Assembly: GCA_035515515.1 (NCBI GenBank)
Contig: DATJBC010000206.1
Coordinates: 1 to 11,104 of the forward strand
Reading direction: 5' to 3'
DNA: 11,104 nucleotides
Origin: DATJBC01 sp035515515
Lineage (GTDB): Bacteria > Actinomycetota > Acidimicrobiia > Acidimicrobiales > UBA8190
The position numbers and the translations under genes are program-made. Under the pieces are notes generated by a model that worked only from the letters and a program-made list of their open reading frames with translations, did no database searches and was not told the origin of the DNA. This document shows, one piece after another, positions 1-5,840 of the stretch (position 1 is its first letter; each line of letters starts with the position of its first letter).

Positions 1-17
1 CCATCGCCCACCGTCAT
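1..17 (-). CDS. 5' end of a leftward gene cut by the window edge
   Basis: On the minus strand an ATG at 17-15 is preceded by a strong Shine-Dalgarno GGAGGAG (plus-strand positions 26-20), with four bases between GGAGG and the ATG. Only five complete codons (M-T-V-G-D) lie in the window, so no product can be named. The evidence is the ribosome binding site and start alone. The 109 bases up to the stop of the possible small ORF at 127-372 could hold its promoter, though no clear -10/-35 pair is visible there. It could be a chance SD-ATG pair, but a purine-rich 7-mer at this distance is uncommon in this DNA. Confidence 0.45.
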
Positions 18-126
18 AGCTCCTCCGTCGCCGATGCAACTCCCTGCTCTGGGCCTACGGATGACATTCTCGGCACCCACAACCCACACAGCTCGGCGAC
101 CGTGTTAAGTCTTGGCAGCCAACACG

Positions 127-372
127 CTAGTGAGTTCGGATTGTGTCCTGACAGGGCTGACACTTCTTGCTACGAAGGGTCTCCCATGGTTCCTGAGGAG
201 CCTTAGTCCAGCGGACGAGCCGACACTCCGACAGAGGTGAGACTTCTCCGTCGACGACGCGGTACGCGTGCCAGGTCGGCGAGCCGGCACTACCATGACG
301 AACGAGCCGTCGTGGGCTCTTTTCAGCGGCACCCATGAAGTCGTTCATGCCTGTCTCTACTTTCGTCTTCAT
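127..372 (-). CDS. possible small Cys-rich (zinc-ribbon-like) hypothetical protein
   Basis: This is an 81-residue ORF, or 73 or 69 residues if the internal ATGs at 348 or 336 are used. No start has a convincing ribosome binding site. The second half looks protein-like: a Trp-His pair near residue 34, a Cys in a Ser-Glu-Cys turn, three Trp in all, and a C-terminal Lys-Lys-Cys-x-x-Cys. The His, Cys and C-x2-C spacing could bind zinc, as in many short actinobacterial proteins of unknown role. Hand-read third-position GC is only about 65%, well below the lipid genes to the right, so it may be foreign, eroding or non-coding. Not recognised. Function unknown. Confidence 0.33.
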   Translation of the reverse strand: MKTKVETGMNDFMGAAEKSPRRLVRHGSAGSPTWHAYRVVDGEVSPLSECRLVRWTKAPQEPWETLRSKKCQPCQDTIRTH

Positions 373-683
373 CAGTCTTGCCGTTCCCAGGCACCTTTAG
401 CGAATGACCTGGCCACCATGCGAAAAGCTGTAGCGCCGAGACAGGCTCAACACATCCTGAGGCGCCGGCGCCCCAGGATGAGGATCCAGTCCAGGCACGA
501 CCGTTGCAACGAAGTGCTCGGCGATTGCGATGGCCCGAAGTGCCCCATCGCAACTCTCCTCCTCAGAGCCGGTGGGTGACTCTTCGGCTCTCACACCGTG
601 CCAAGACGGGACCTTCGCCTCTGGTGTTCGGAACGCCCGTAAAAGACGCTGCGATTGGTATCTAGCGCCCGGGAGGAATTCTC
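373..683. other. stretch without a supportable gene
   Basis: All six frames hold only short, mutually overlapping ORFs of unconvincing composition. On the minus strand a good Shine-Dalgarno-like GAGGAGGAG (near 558-566) precedes both a TTG and an ATG, but neither opens a frame with recognisable protein character. Toward the right end an AT-richer patch around 640-664 lies just before the ribosome binding site of the ORF at 684 and might hold its promoter. No clear -35/-10 pair can be assigned. Confidence 0.4.
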
Positions 684-1040
684 GTGGAGATCCTCATGAC
701 GACAGTGTCCAGCCAAGCAGCTCGAGAAGTTGCCGCTGAGTTAGACGAAGCGAGACACATTGTCCGAACCTGTTCGGCCAGCGCTGATCCCGATGCGATC
801 GGGTGTGCAGCCCTGCGAAATGACACGTGCCCGCTCGACACGTACCCCATCGACGCCGCCGTTGATGTAGGCGCAGTGATCTCGAGTGATGGCCTCGCCA
901 ATGGAGGCTTTGTGTGCAATGCGGCGCCGGATTCCTTTGGTGTTGGTCGACCGTCCAGGAGATCGGCTCGAGCCTTGGATGACGGCTTCAGTGCCTCGCT
1001 CACGCGTCACTGCGACAATCGCAGCCTTGGAGTCAGCTGA
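684..1040 (+). CDS. hypothetical protein with a strong ribosome binding site
   Basis: A GTG start at 684 follows GGGAGGA (671-677) by six bases, an excellent signal in the otherwise poor first 1.4 kb. An internal ATG at 696 is an alternative start. The product would be 118 residues. The first 35 or so resemble a normal soluble N terminus with an Ala/Glu-rich helix, followed by an Asp/Ala/Cys-containing stretch. The last 45 residues are Ser/Arg-rich and less convincing. From about 886 a different frame looks more coding-like, so the gene may be frameshifted or decayed there. No family recognised. No membrane segment or signal peptide seen. Confidence 0.35.
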   Translation: MEILMTTVSSQAAREVAAELDEARHIVRTCSASADPDAIGCAALRNDTCPLDTYPIDAAVDVGAVISSDGLANGGFVCNAAPDSFGVGRPSRRSARALDDGFSASLTRHCDNRSLGVS

Positions 1041-1284
1041 GCTGCCCGCACACACCGCTGAGGCCCGCCACACGCTAGACGAGGAGTTGGCTCAGCAGGG
1101 AACCGAGGCAGCGACGGATGTGGTCGTCCGCCGTCGAAATGGCGGTCTGGTGGTGCAACTGTCCCCGGATCGTGCAATGTGCCGGCGCGATACCGAGAGA
1201 CTCGCCGTGCACGTCGCACAGCGCCTGCGCATCTTCGATCCATGGGCCAGGACAATCGACGTCAGTACCCAAGCGAGCCCGTAG
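886..1284 (+). CDS. hypothetical ORF, possibly the displaced 3' part of an older gene
   Basis: This 132-residue ORF overlaps the 3' part of the 684-1040 ORF in another frame. It has no ribosome binding site at its first GTG. An ATG at 922 has GGAGG 11 bases upstream, which is too far to be persuasive. Residues from about 60 onward read like an alpha/beta protein: an acidic helix, then a Val-rich strand with three Arg, then a helix with His-Val-Ala and a C-terminal strand. Minus-strand frames over the same bases are also open, so coding is not certain. It may be the continuation of the 684 gene after a frameshift. No family recognised. Confidence 0.28.
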   Translation: MMASPMEALCAMRRRIPLVLVDRPGDRLEPWMTASVPRSRVTATIAALESAELPAHTAEARHTLDEELAQQGTEAATDVVVRRRNGGLVVQLSPDRAMCRRDTERLAVHVAQRLRIFDPWARTIDVSTQASP

Positions 1285-1420
1285 TTGCTCCGGCGTAGGG
1301 CCTAGGGGACGAACTCGAAGGCACGGAGACCGATGATCGCGGCAGCGGCAGGCGGCACCTACGGAGCACTCCACGGCTCAGGGCGAGGTGGTGTCGTAAA
1401 TCGAGTTCGCCGTGCGAGGA

Positions 1421-1436
1421 AGGGTCGAAAGACCCT
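1421..1436. promoter_or_regulatory. perfect palindrome/hairpin upstream of WS/DGAT 1
   Basis: AGGGTC-GAAA-GACCCT forms six paired bases around a GAAA tetraloop, a GNRA loop closed by C-G that is very stable as RNA. It ends 35 bases before the ATG at 1472. No T-run follows, so it is not a standard terminator. As DNA, the GGGTC-4-GACCC geometry matches the layout, though not the bases, of the mycobacterial DosR box (GGGAC-4-GTCCC). It could be an operator or a leader hairpin. A chance six-base stem is also possible. Confidence 0.4.
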
Positions 1437-1471
1437 GTAAGCCATGTCCGGTAGCCCATACGCTGCCGAAA

Positions 1472-2953
1472 ATGGAGCAGCTGCAGGGCCTCGATGCCTC
1501 GTTCGTGTACTGCGAGACGCCCACCATGCATCTACATGTGTGCGGGCTCCTCGTGCTCGATCCGAGCACCATGGCCTCGGGCTGGTCGTTCGAGACATTC
1601 CGCTCGATGCTGCACGCCCGCTTACCCCAAATTGCCGCTGTGCGCCAGAAGCTCGTGCCCGCACCGCTGCACGTGAGCCGACCTTTCTGGGTCGACGACC
1701 GGGACCTCGACATCGACGAGCACCTGCATCGCGTCACCGCCGCCCCCCCGGGCGACGACGCCGTTATTGCCGCCCTGGCCGGGGACATCGCCAGCTGGCC
1801 CCTGCGGCGGGACCGGCCCCTGTGGGACATCTGGGTCATCGAGGGGCTATCGGGCGGACGCGTAGGAGTGATCGTCAAGATGCACCACTCGACCATCGAC
1901 GGCGTGTCCGGGGCCAACATCATGGGCCGCCTCTTCGACCCGGAACCGGTGCACGAATTCGCCGCGACCGGCGAGGGCTGGCGCTCCGCGCGCCCGCCCC
2001 GCCAGCTCGAGTTGCTTGGACGGGGACTGGCCAGCCGCCTGTCCGAGCCATGGGAGCTGGCCCTGTTGGTTCCGAGGACGGCCGCGCGCCTGGCGTCGAC
2101 GGTGTGGGGCGTCGGTCACCGTGGCCCCACCGCGGGCCCGGTGGCGGCGCCGTTCACCGCCCCGCGGACATCGTTCAACGCCACGGTGACGGGCCGGCGG
2201 TCGGTGGCGTTTGTCGACATACCGCTGGCCGCCGTGAAGCAGGTCAAGGACCGCACCCGCGTGACAGTGAACGACGTCGTCACCGCCGTTGTGGGTGGCG
2301 CCCTGCGGTGCTACCTCGAGGACCGAGGTGAGCTTCCGGACCGGTCCTTGATCGCCGCCGCTCCGGTGTCGGTTCACGGCCAGACTGACGAACGGGGCGG
2401 GACGACGAAGGTCTCAGTCATGTTCTCGTCACTGGCGACCGACGAGAAGGACCCGTTGGCGAGGCTGAGGGCCGTCGCCTCGGCCAACGGCCAGGCCAAG
2501 GAGATTCACCGCATGGTGGGCGCCGACACCCTGATGCGCTGGGCAGAGCACTTCTGGCTCAACGCCTTCGGGCTCGGGGCGCGGCTCTACTCCACCCTGC
2601 ATCTCGCCGAGCACCACCCGGTGGTGCACAACCTGATCCTCTCGAACGTACCGGGGCCCACCATCCCGCTCTACATGGCGGGGGCCCGCCTGGTCGGCCT
2701 GTACCCGCTCGGGCCCATCACCGACGGCGCCGGCCTCAACGTGACCGTCCTGTCACAGGGGGACCGCGTCGGCTTCGGCCTCATCGCCTGCCCTGACCTC
2801 GTGCCCCGCATCTGGGACCTGGCCGACGCCGTGCCCGACGCCCTGCGGGAGTTGGTGGCGGCCACCGAAGGGCCCGGGCGAGGCCGCCCGGCCGAGCGCA
2901 GAAGCCGAGCGCATCAGCCGAGCGGCACGGCCGAGGGAATGCCCAAGGGTTAG
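1472..2953 (+). CDS. WS/DGAT acyltransferase 1 (wax ester synthase/diacylglycerol acyltransferase)
   Basis: Transfers the acyl group of acyl-CoA to a fatty alcohol or diacylglycerol, giving wax ester or triacylglycerol at the membrane or lipid-droplet surface. The product is 493 residues, typical of the family. The catalytic motif HHSTIDG is at residues 138-144 with H139 as the expected base, preceded by PLRRDRPLW (110-118). The second conserved block VND lies at 266-268 and SNVPGP at 391-396. The ATG at 1472 is chosen because the family N terminus (LQGLDASF, then Glu, then a Met-His-x-His-Val strand) begins there. The frame is open back to a GTG at 1412. No ribosome binding site precedes either start. 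The block that usually reads Gly-Asn before the central strand is Gly-Gly-Thr-Thr here. The last 30 residues form a charged, Gly/Arg-rich tail beyond the fold. Substrate choice cannot be read from sequence. It converges on the hydrolase gene, 27 bases away. Confidence 0.95.
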   Translation: MEQLQGLDASFVYCETPTMHLHVCGLLVLDPSTMASGWSFETFRSMLHARLPQIAAVRQKLVPAPLHVSRPFWVDDRDLDIDEHLHRVTAAPPGDDAVIAALAGDIASWPLRRDRPLWDIWVIEGLSGGRVGVIVKMHHSTIDGVSGANIMGRLFDPEPVHEFAATGEGWRSARPPRQLELLGRGLASRLSEPWELALLVPRTAARLASTVWGVGHRGPTAGPVAAPFTAPRTSFNATVTGRRSVAFVDIPLAAVKQVKDRTRVTVNDVVTAVVGGALRCYLEDRGELPDRSLIAAAPVSVHGQTDERGGTTKVSVMFSSLATDEKDPLARLRAVASANGQAKEIHRMVGADTLMRWAEHFWLNAFGLGARLYSTLHLAEHHPVVHNLILSNVPGPTIPLYMAGARLVGLYPLGPITDGAGLNVTVLSQGDRVGFGLIACPDLVPRIWDLADAVPDALRELVAATEGPGRGRPAERRSRAHQPSGTAEGMPKG

Positions 2954-2980
2954 ACCGAACAGCGGAGCCGGCCCGCCGCC

Positions 2981-4339
2981 CTAGCGGCTGGGAACGAGCC
3001 AGCGCGTCACCGCCTCGTCCACCATGCGCCGGGCGTCCTTCGACCAGAAGAAACCGACGTGGCCTCCGGCGTAGGCGACGAGCTCGGGGCGGTCCCAGTG
3101 CAGCCACAGCCGTCGCGCCTGACCGAAGGTTGACATGCGGTCGGCCAACCCGGCGAAGATGTAGCGGTGCCCGCGGGGGACGCGGCATGTCATCGCCAGG
3201 GGCGACACCACCCGGTGAACGTCGTCGGCGACGGGGCCGAGCACCCCCGAGGCCTCCGCCAGGCGGGCAGTGTGCGGGCGGCTGTGGCGTCGGAAGAGCT
3301 CGGGGAGGTCCACCACCGGGATCCCGGCGACGACGAAGGCGAGATCGTCCTCGAGCGAGGCCACCAGCGACGCCACCAGTCCGCCGAAGGAGTAGCCGAG
3401 GAGGCCGACTCTGGTCGCGCCCCGGGTGGCCCGCAGCCAGGCGACGACCCGGCGTACGTCCCACACCGCCTGGGCGACTCCGTGCATGGAGTCGACGAGG
3501 TCGATGGTCATGAGATCTTCGCCTCGCACCCGGCCCGACGCCCGGGGCCCGTGGAGCGGGAGCACGGGGACGACGACCCCGATGCCCTGCCGGCGCAGCT
3601 GCGGGGCCCGGAAGGCGCGCAGGTCCATGAAGCCGCTCGACCCCATTCCGAAGCCGTGGACGCACACCAGCCACGAGCCGCCGTCCTCCGGCGGCGACGA
3701 CACCCACGCGTGGACGGCCCTGTTGGCCTCGTGGGCCAGCCACCGTTCCCGCCCGACCTCGGCCGGGTCCGGCTCCCAACCGCTGGCGAAGGTCAGGTGG
3801 TCGTAGGTGAGGTCGAGGGTGCGCTCGCGAGTCACCGCCACGTCGTCGGGGACGGGGGGATCGCGGTGGTAGCGCTCAGGACGCTCGAGCCAACCTTTGG
3901 CGAAGAAGAGATCGCGCGTGTGCCGGAGATCGGCCGCCGCCGGGGCGAAGTCGCCGGGCCCGGGGACGAGGTCGGGGTGGTGGAACAGGGCGATCAGCAC
4001 CTCATCGACCAGCGCCTGCAATGCCAGGAGCGGGGTCGGCCGCACCGGCACCACCGAGTCGTCCGTCCCGGCGCCGGCCGACCGCCGATGGCTGCGGGCA
4101 AGGAACGTCGCCACCCGGGGTCCCGCCCCGAGCACGCCGGCGGTGCGCGGGTCGCGGGCGCACCGCGTGGCCACCCCGACGAGGGGCGAGGCCGTGGCCC
4201 CCAGGACCTGCCAGGCACGGCGGGGAAACCCCCCCAGATTCCCCGGGTCGACGGTGGCGGACGCCACCGCGGCGTCGAGGTCAGGGGCCTGATGCCGGCC
4301 GGGGTCACCCGACGTCATCGGGGGCGCCGAGCTCGCCAC
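2981..4339 (-). CDS. alpha/beta hydrolase with long N-terminal region
   Basis: Predicted serine hydrolase (esterase/lipase-like), 452 residues. The fold occupies roughly residues 200-450. An oxyanion His-Gly is at 228-229 within a VCVHGFG strand-turn, the nucleophile elbow GYSFG is at 315-319 (S317), an acid candidate is D400 in FAGLADR, and the His is H427 in AGGHVGFF. The triad is therefore complete. About 200 residues precede the fold: a Pro/Ala-rich start, a helix with PTPLLALQALVDEVLIALFH (101-120), then a charged stretch. This layout recalls ABHD18-type hydrolases, a tentative match. The GTG at 4339 is taken as start, 9 bases after the CBS gene stop. An ATG at 4318 is an alternative, and neither has a clear Shine-Dalgarno. 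It is probably co-transcribed with the CBS gene. Beside a WS/DGAT it could hydrolyse acylglycerols or wax esters, but the substrate is unknown. Confidence 0.88.
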   Translation of the reverse strand: MASSAPPMTSGDPGRHQAPDLDAAVASATVDPGNLGGFPRRAWQVLGATASPLVGVATRCARDPRTAGVLGAGPRVATFLARSHRRSAGAGTDDSVVPVRPTPLLALQALVDEVLIALFHHPDLVPGPGDFAPAAADLRHTRDLFFAKGWLERPERYHRDPPVPDDVAVTRERTLDLTYDHLTFASGWEPDPAEVGRERWLAHEANRAVHAWVSSPPEDGGSWLVCVHGFGMGSSGFMDLRAFRAPQLRRQGIGVVVPVLPLHGPRASGRVRGEDLMTIDLVDSMHGVAQAVWDVRRVVAWLRATRGATRVGLLGYSFGGLVASLVASLEDDLAFVVAGIPVVDLPELFRRHSRPHTARLAEASGVLGPVADDVHRVVSPLAMTCRVPRGHRYIFAGLADRMSTFGQARRLWLHWDRPELVAYAGGHVGFFWSKDARRMVDEAVTRWLVPSR

Positions 4340-4348
4340 GGGACCCGT

Positions 4349-4762
4349 CTAGTGGTCGTCCGGCTCGGCCGTGCCGTACACGCCGAGCAGGTCCCGGGCC
4401 GACACGATGCCGACGAGGGCGCCGTCCGACTCCACAAGGACGTGGCGGACGTAGCGGTCCATCATCTCCGCCGCCACCTCGGCCACGGTGGCGCTGACGT
4501 CGCACCAGATCAACGTCGTGCTCGCCATGTCCCGGACAGAGGTGGCGGCGAGGTCGCGTCCCTGGGCCACGGCCCGCACCACGTCGCGTTCGGAGAGGAC
4601 GCCTGTTACCGTCCCTCCGGCTCCCACCACGACCGCACCGATGTCGGAATCGACGAGCGTCTCGGCCACCTCAACCAGGCTCAAGTCCGGGGGCACGGTC
4701 ACGACCTCGTCCTCGGCGAGCTCCGATACCGGGACCCGGCCCGCGGGCAGCACCTCCGCCAT
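4349..4762 (-). CDS. tandem CBS-domain protein
   Basis: A 137-residue protein made almost entirely of two CBS motifs (about residues 12-66 and 75-127). Each ends in the usual strand-turn-helix: GVLSERDVVRA near 54-64 and GIVSARDLLG near 118-127. Such pairs form a Bateman module that commonly binds AMP, ATP or other adenosyl ligands. Size and layout resemble mycobacterial Hrp1 (hypoxic response protein), but no orthology is claimed. The ATG at 4762 is preferred because the upstream extension to 4867 is low-quality sequence. No Shine-Dalgarno is present, and a -10-like CATAGT ends six bases before the ATG, so the mRNA is likely leaderless. It lies directly upstream of the alpha/beta hydrolase, so it may regulate that enzyme or sense energy status. 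That role is inference. Confidence 0.92.
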   Translation of the reverse strand: MAEVLPAGRVPVSELAEDEVVTVPPDLSLVEVAETLVDSDIGAVVVGAGGTVTGVLSERDVVRAVAQGRDLAATSVRDMASTTLIWCDVSATVAEVAAEMMDRYVRHVLVESDGALVGIVSARDLLGVYGTAEPDDH

Positions 4763-4768
4763 GGCGCC

Positions 4769-4774
4769 ACTATG
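4769..4774 (-). promoter_or_regulatory. -10 element for the CBS/hydrolase unit (leaderless)
   Basis: On the minus strand CATAGT has A at position 2 and T at position 6 of a sigma-70/SigA -10 element. It lies six bases before the ATG at 4762, the distance expected if transcription starts at or next to the start codon. No good -35 is present at 17 bases; an inverted repeat occupies that place instead. Confidence 0.4.
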
Positions 4775-4784
4775 CGATCTGAAG

Positions 4785-4812
4785 GGGCCCGATGACCAGG
4801 GTCCAAGGGCCC
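4785..4812. promoter_or_regulatory. 28-bp interrupted dyad upstream of the CBS gene, candidate operator
   Basis: The layout is GGGCCC, 3 bases, GACC-AG-GGTC, 3 bases, GGGCCC, symmetric about 4798.5. The two GGGCCC boxes are 22 bases apart, about two helical turns. It overlaps the place where a -35 box would sit for the -10 at 4769-4774, which fits a repressor or activator site. The central loop of two bases makes an RNA hairpin implausible. GGGCCC alone is common in this GC-rich window, so confidence rests on the symmetry and position. Confidence 0.33.
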
Positions 4813-5064
4813 TGTGGGTGCCGAGGATCCCATCCAGGCGGTTCCTTCGCTTTGGTTGCGGTCGCAAGTGTCCGGGAAGTCGGGAGCAAGAGCCTGGGAA
4901 TGGCTCTCACTGGCGTCCCGTCTCCCGGTCGGACGGACCCCGGCGTACCGCAACGTGATCTTGCCGTGCATGTCTGACGCGGTCGCTTCGGATCCGGTAG
5001 TGCAGGAATGCCGCAGATCCCTTGCTCTGTCGCGTCCAAGGACCTCGAGTCCCCCGGAAGGCCT
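4813..5064. other. intergenic region downstream of the SDR gene
   Basis: No gene is supported here; the open frames are short and lack starts with ribosome binding sites. Just past the SDR stop, minus-strand GGAC-TCGAG-GTCC (about 5040-5052) is a weak four-base stem followed by TT. It is too small to call a terminator. Confidence 0.4.
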
Positions 5065-5838
5065 TCAGAGGCCGATGGGTCGAGGCCAGTCGTCGGGTCG
5101 GAGCGCCGCCTCTGTACCCCCGTCGACAGTGATCACCGATCCGCAGAAGAAGCCTGCCTCAGACGAGAGGAGGTAGTCGACGAGGGCAGCGATCTCGCCG
5201 GGGCGGCCGGGACGAGCAGCCGGAATTGGATACACATCACCCAGGGTGGCCACGAAGTCCCAGGTCCCTTCGGTCATCGGCGTGTCCACGAACCCGGGAG
5301 CGATGGCGTTCAGCCGGATGCCCGACCCAATCCAGTCAGCTGACGGCGCATGGCGCCGAACCCACCTGGCCAGGGCGAGCTTGGATGCCGGGTATGCACC
5401 CAGGGCATCGTCCCCTGCCGCTCGTCGGGCGGCGTGCTCGTCGCCGGCGAGACAGAGCTCGGCCACCTCGATCGGATACCCGGGCTGGGTCGTCGTCGAA
5501 TTCGAGCTCACCACCACCACGCTTGCATCGGCTCCGTTGGCGAGGAGAGGCCGGACTCCCGTAAGGGTCGCCAGCGCGCCGAAGTAATTCACCGAGACGA
5601 TTGTCGCAGCCTCTCCAGCCTGGATGCCGGCTGCAACAACCAGGCCGTCCAGTGATTCAGTGCAAAGCCGAGCGATCTCAGCCACCATGTCCTCGCGTCC
5701 AGAAGCTGTCGCCAGGTCGACGGTTACCTCGGCGTCTTGCTGGTCAACACCAATGATCCGATGGCCCGCCGATTCCAAGCGGTGGCGGATAGCCCTTCCC
5801 ATTCCACCGGCAGACCCCGTCAGGGCAACAACCGACAT
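5065..5838 (-). CDS. SDR oxidoreductase resembling 3-alpha-hydroxysteroid dehydrogenase/carbonyl reductase
   Basis: Classical short-chain dehydrogenase, 257 residues. The NAD(P) loop TGSAGGMG is at 7-14, a structural Asn at 84 in VSVNYFG, the catalytic Ser among 111-114, and Y149 and K153 in YPASK. The C-terminal GGTEAALRP block is at 240-248. From memory it follows Comamonas HsdA closely in blocks: GH-x-I-x-G-x-D-x-x-DAEV near residues 25-38, DL-x-TA-x-GR, and VSVNYFGA. The length also matches (257). HsdA reversibly oxidises 3-alpha-hydroxysteroids and reduces ketones, but substrate here is not proven. The ATG at 5838 is preferred: AAGGAGG (GGAGG at 5851-5847) is eight bases away. The ATG at 5844 would be only two bases from it, although it overlaps the upstream stop as ATGA. 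It is cotranscribed with the flavin oxidoreductase. GC is lower than in the flanking lipid genes. Confidence 0.93.
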   Translation of the reverse strand: MSVVALTGSAGGMGRAIRHRLESAGHRIIGVDQQDAEVTVDLATASGREDMVAEIARLCTESLDGLVVAAGIQAGEAATIVSVNYFGALATLTGVRPLLANGADASVVVVSSNSTTTQPGYPIEVAELCLAGDEHAARRAAGDDALGAYPASKLALARWVRRHAPSADWIGSGIRLNAIAPGFVDTPMTEGTWDFVATLGDVYPIPAARPGRPGEIAALVDYLLSSEAGFFCGSVITVDGGTEAALRPDDWPRPIGL

Positions 5839-5840
5839 GG

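Noticed and set aside
102..125. Inverted repeat GTGTT ... AACAC just past the small minus-strand ORF
   Set aside because: Five-base arms compete with an inner TTGG/CCAA pairing and no T-run follows on the minus strand; not a convincing terminator.
608..621. Near match to the DosR box (10 of 12 fixed bases)
   Set aside because: The right half is degraded and it lies before a doubtful ORF; one such match is expected by chance in GC-rich DNA, and no DosR-like regulator is visible.
2966..2989. AGCCG/CGGCT stem between convergent WS/DGAT 1 and hydrolase
   Set aside because: Five pairs with a long loop and no T-run; too weak to call a terminator.
2781..3779. A 332-codon minus-strand frame overlapping the hydrolase gene and the end of WS/DGAT 1
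   Set aside because: Arg/Gly/Pro-rich shadow of the hydrolase in another frame; no motif or ribosome binding site.
3167..4795. A 542-codon open frame on the plus strand, opposite the hydrolase and CBS genes
   Set aside because: It is antisense to two proteins with clear motifs, is rich in His/Arg/Gly/Pro as expected of GC-rich antisense frames, and has no domain character.
4814..5176. Plus-strand open frame between the CBS and SDR genes
   Set aside because: It runs into the antisense of the SDR, has Ser/Arg/Pro-rich composition and no supported start.
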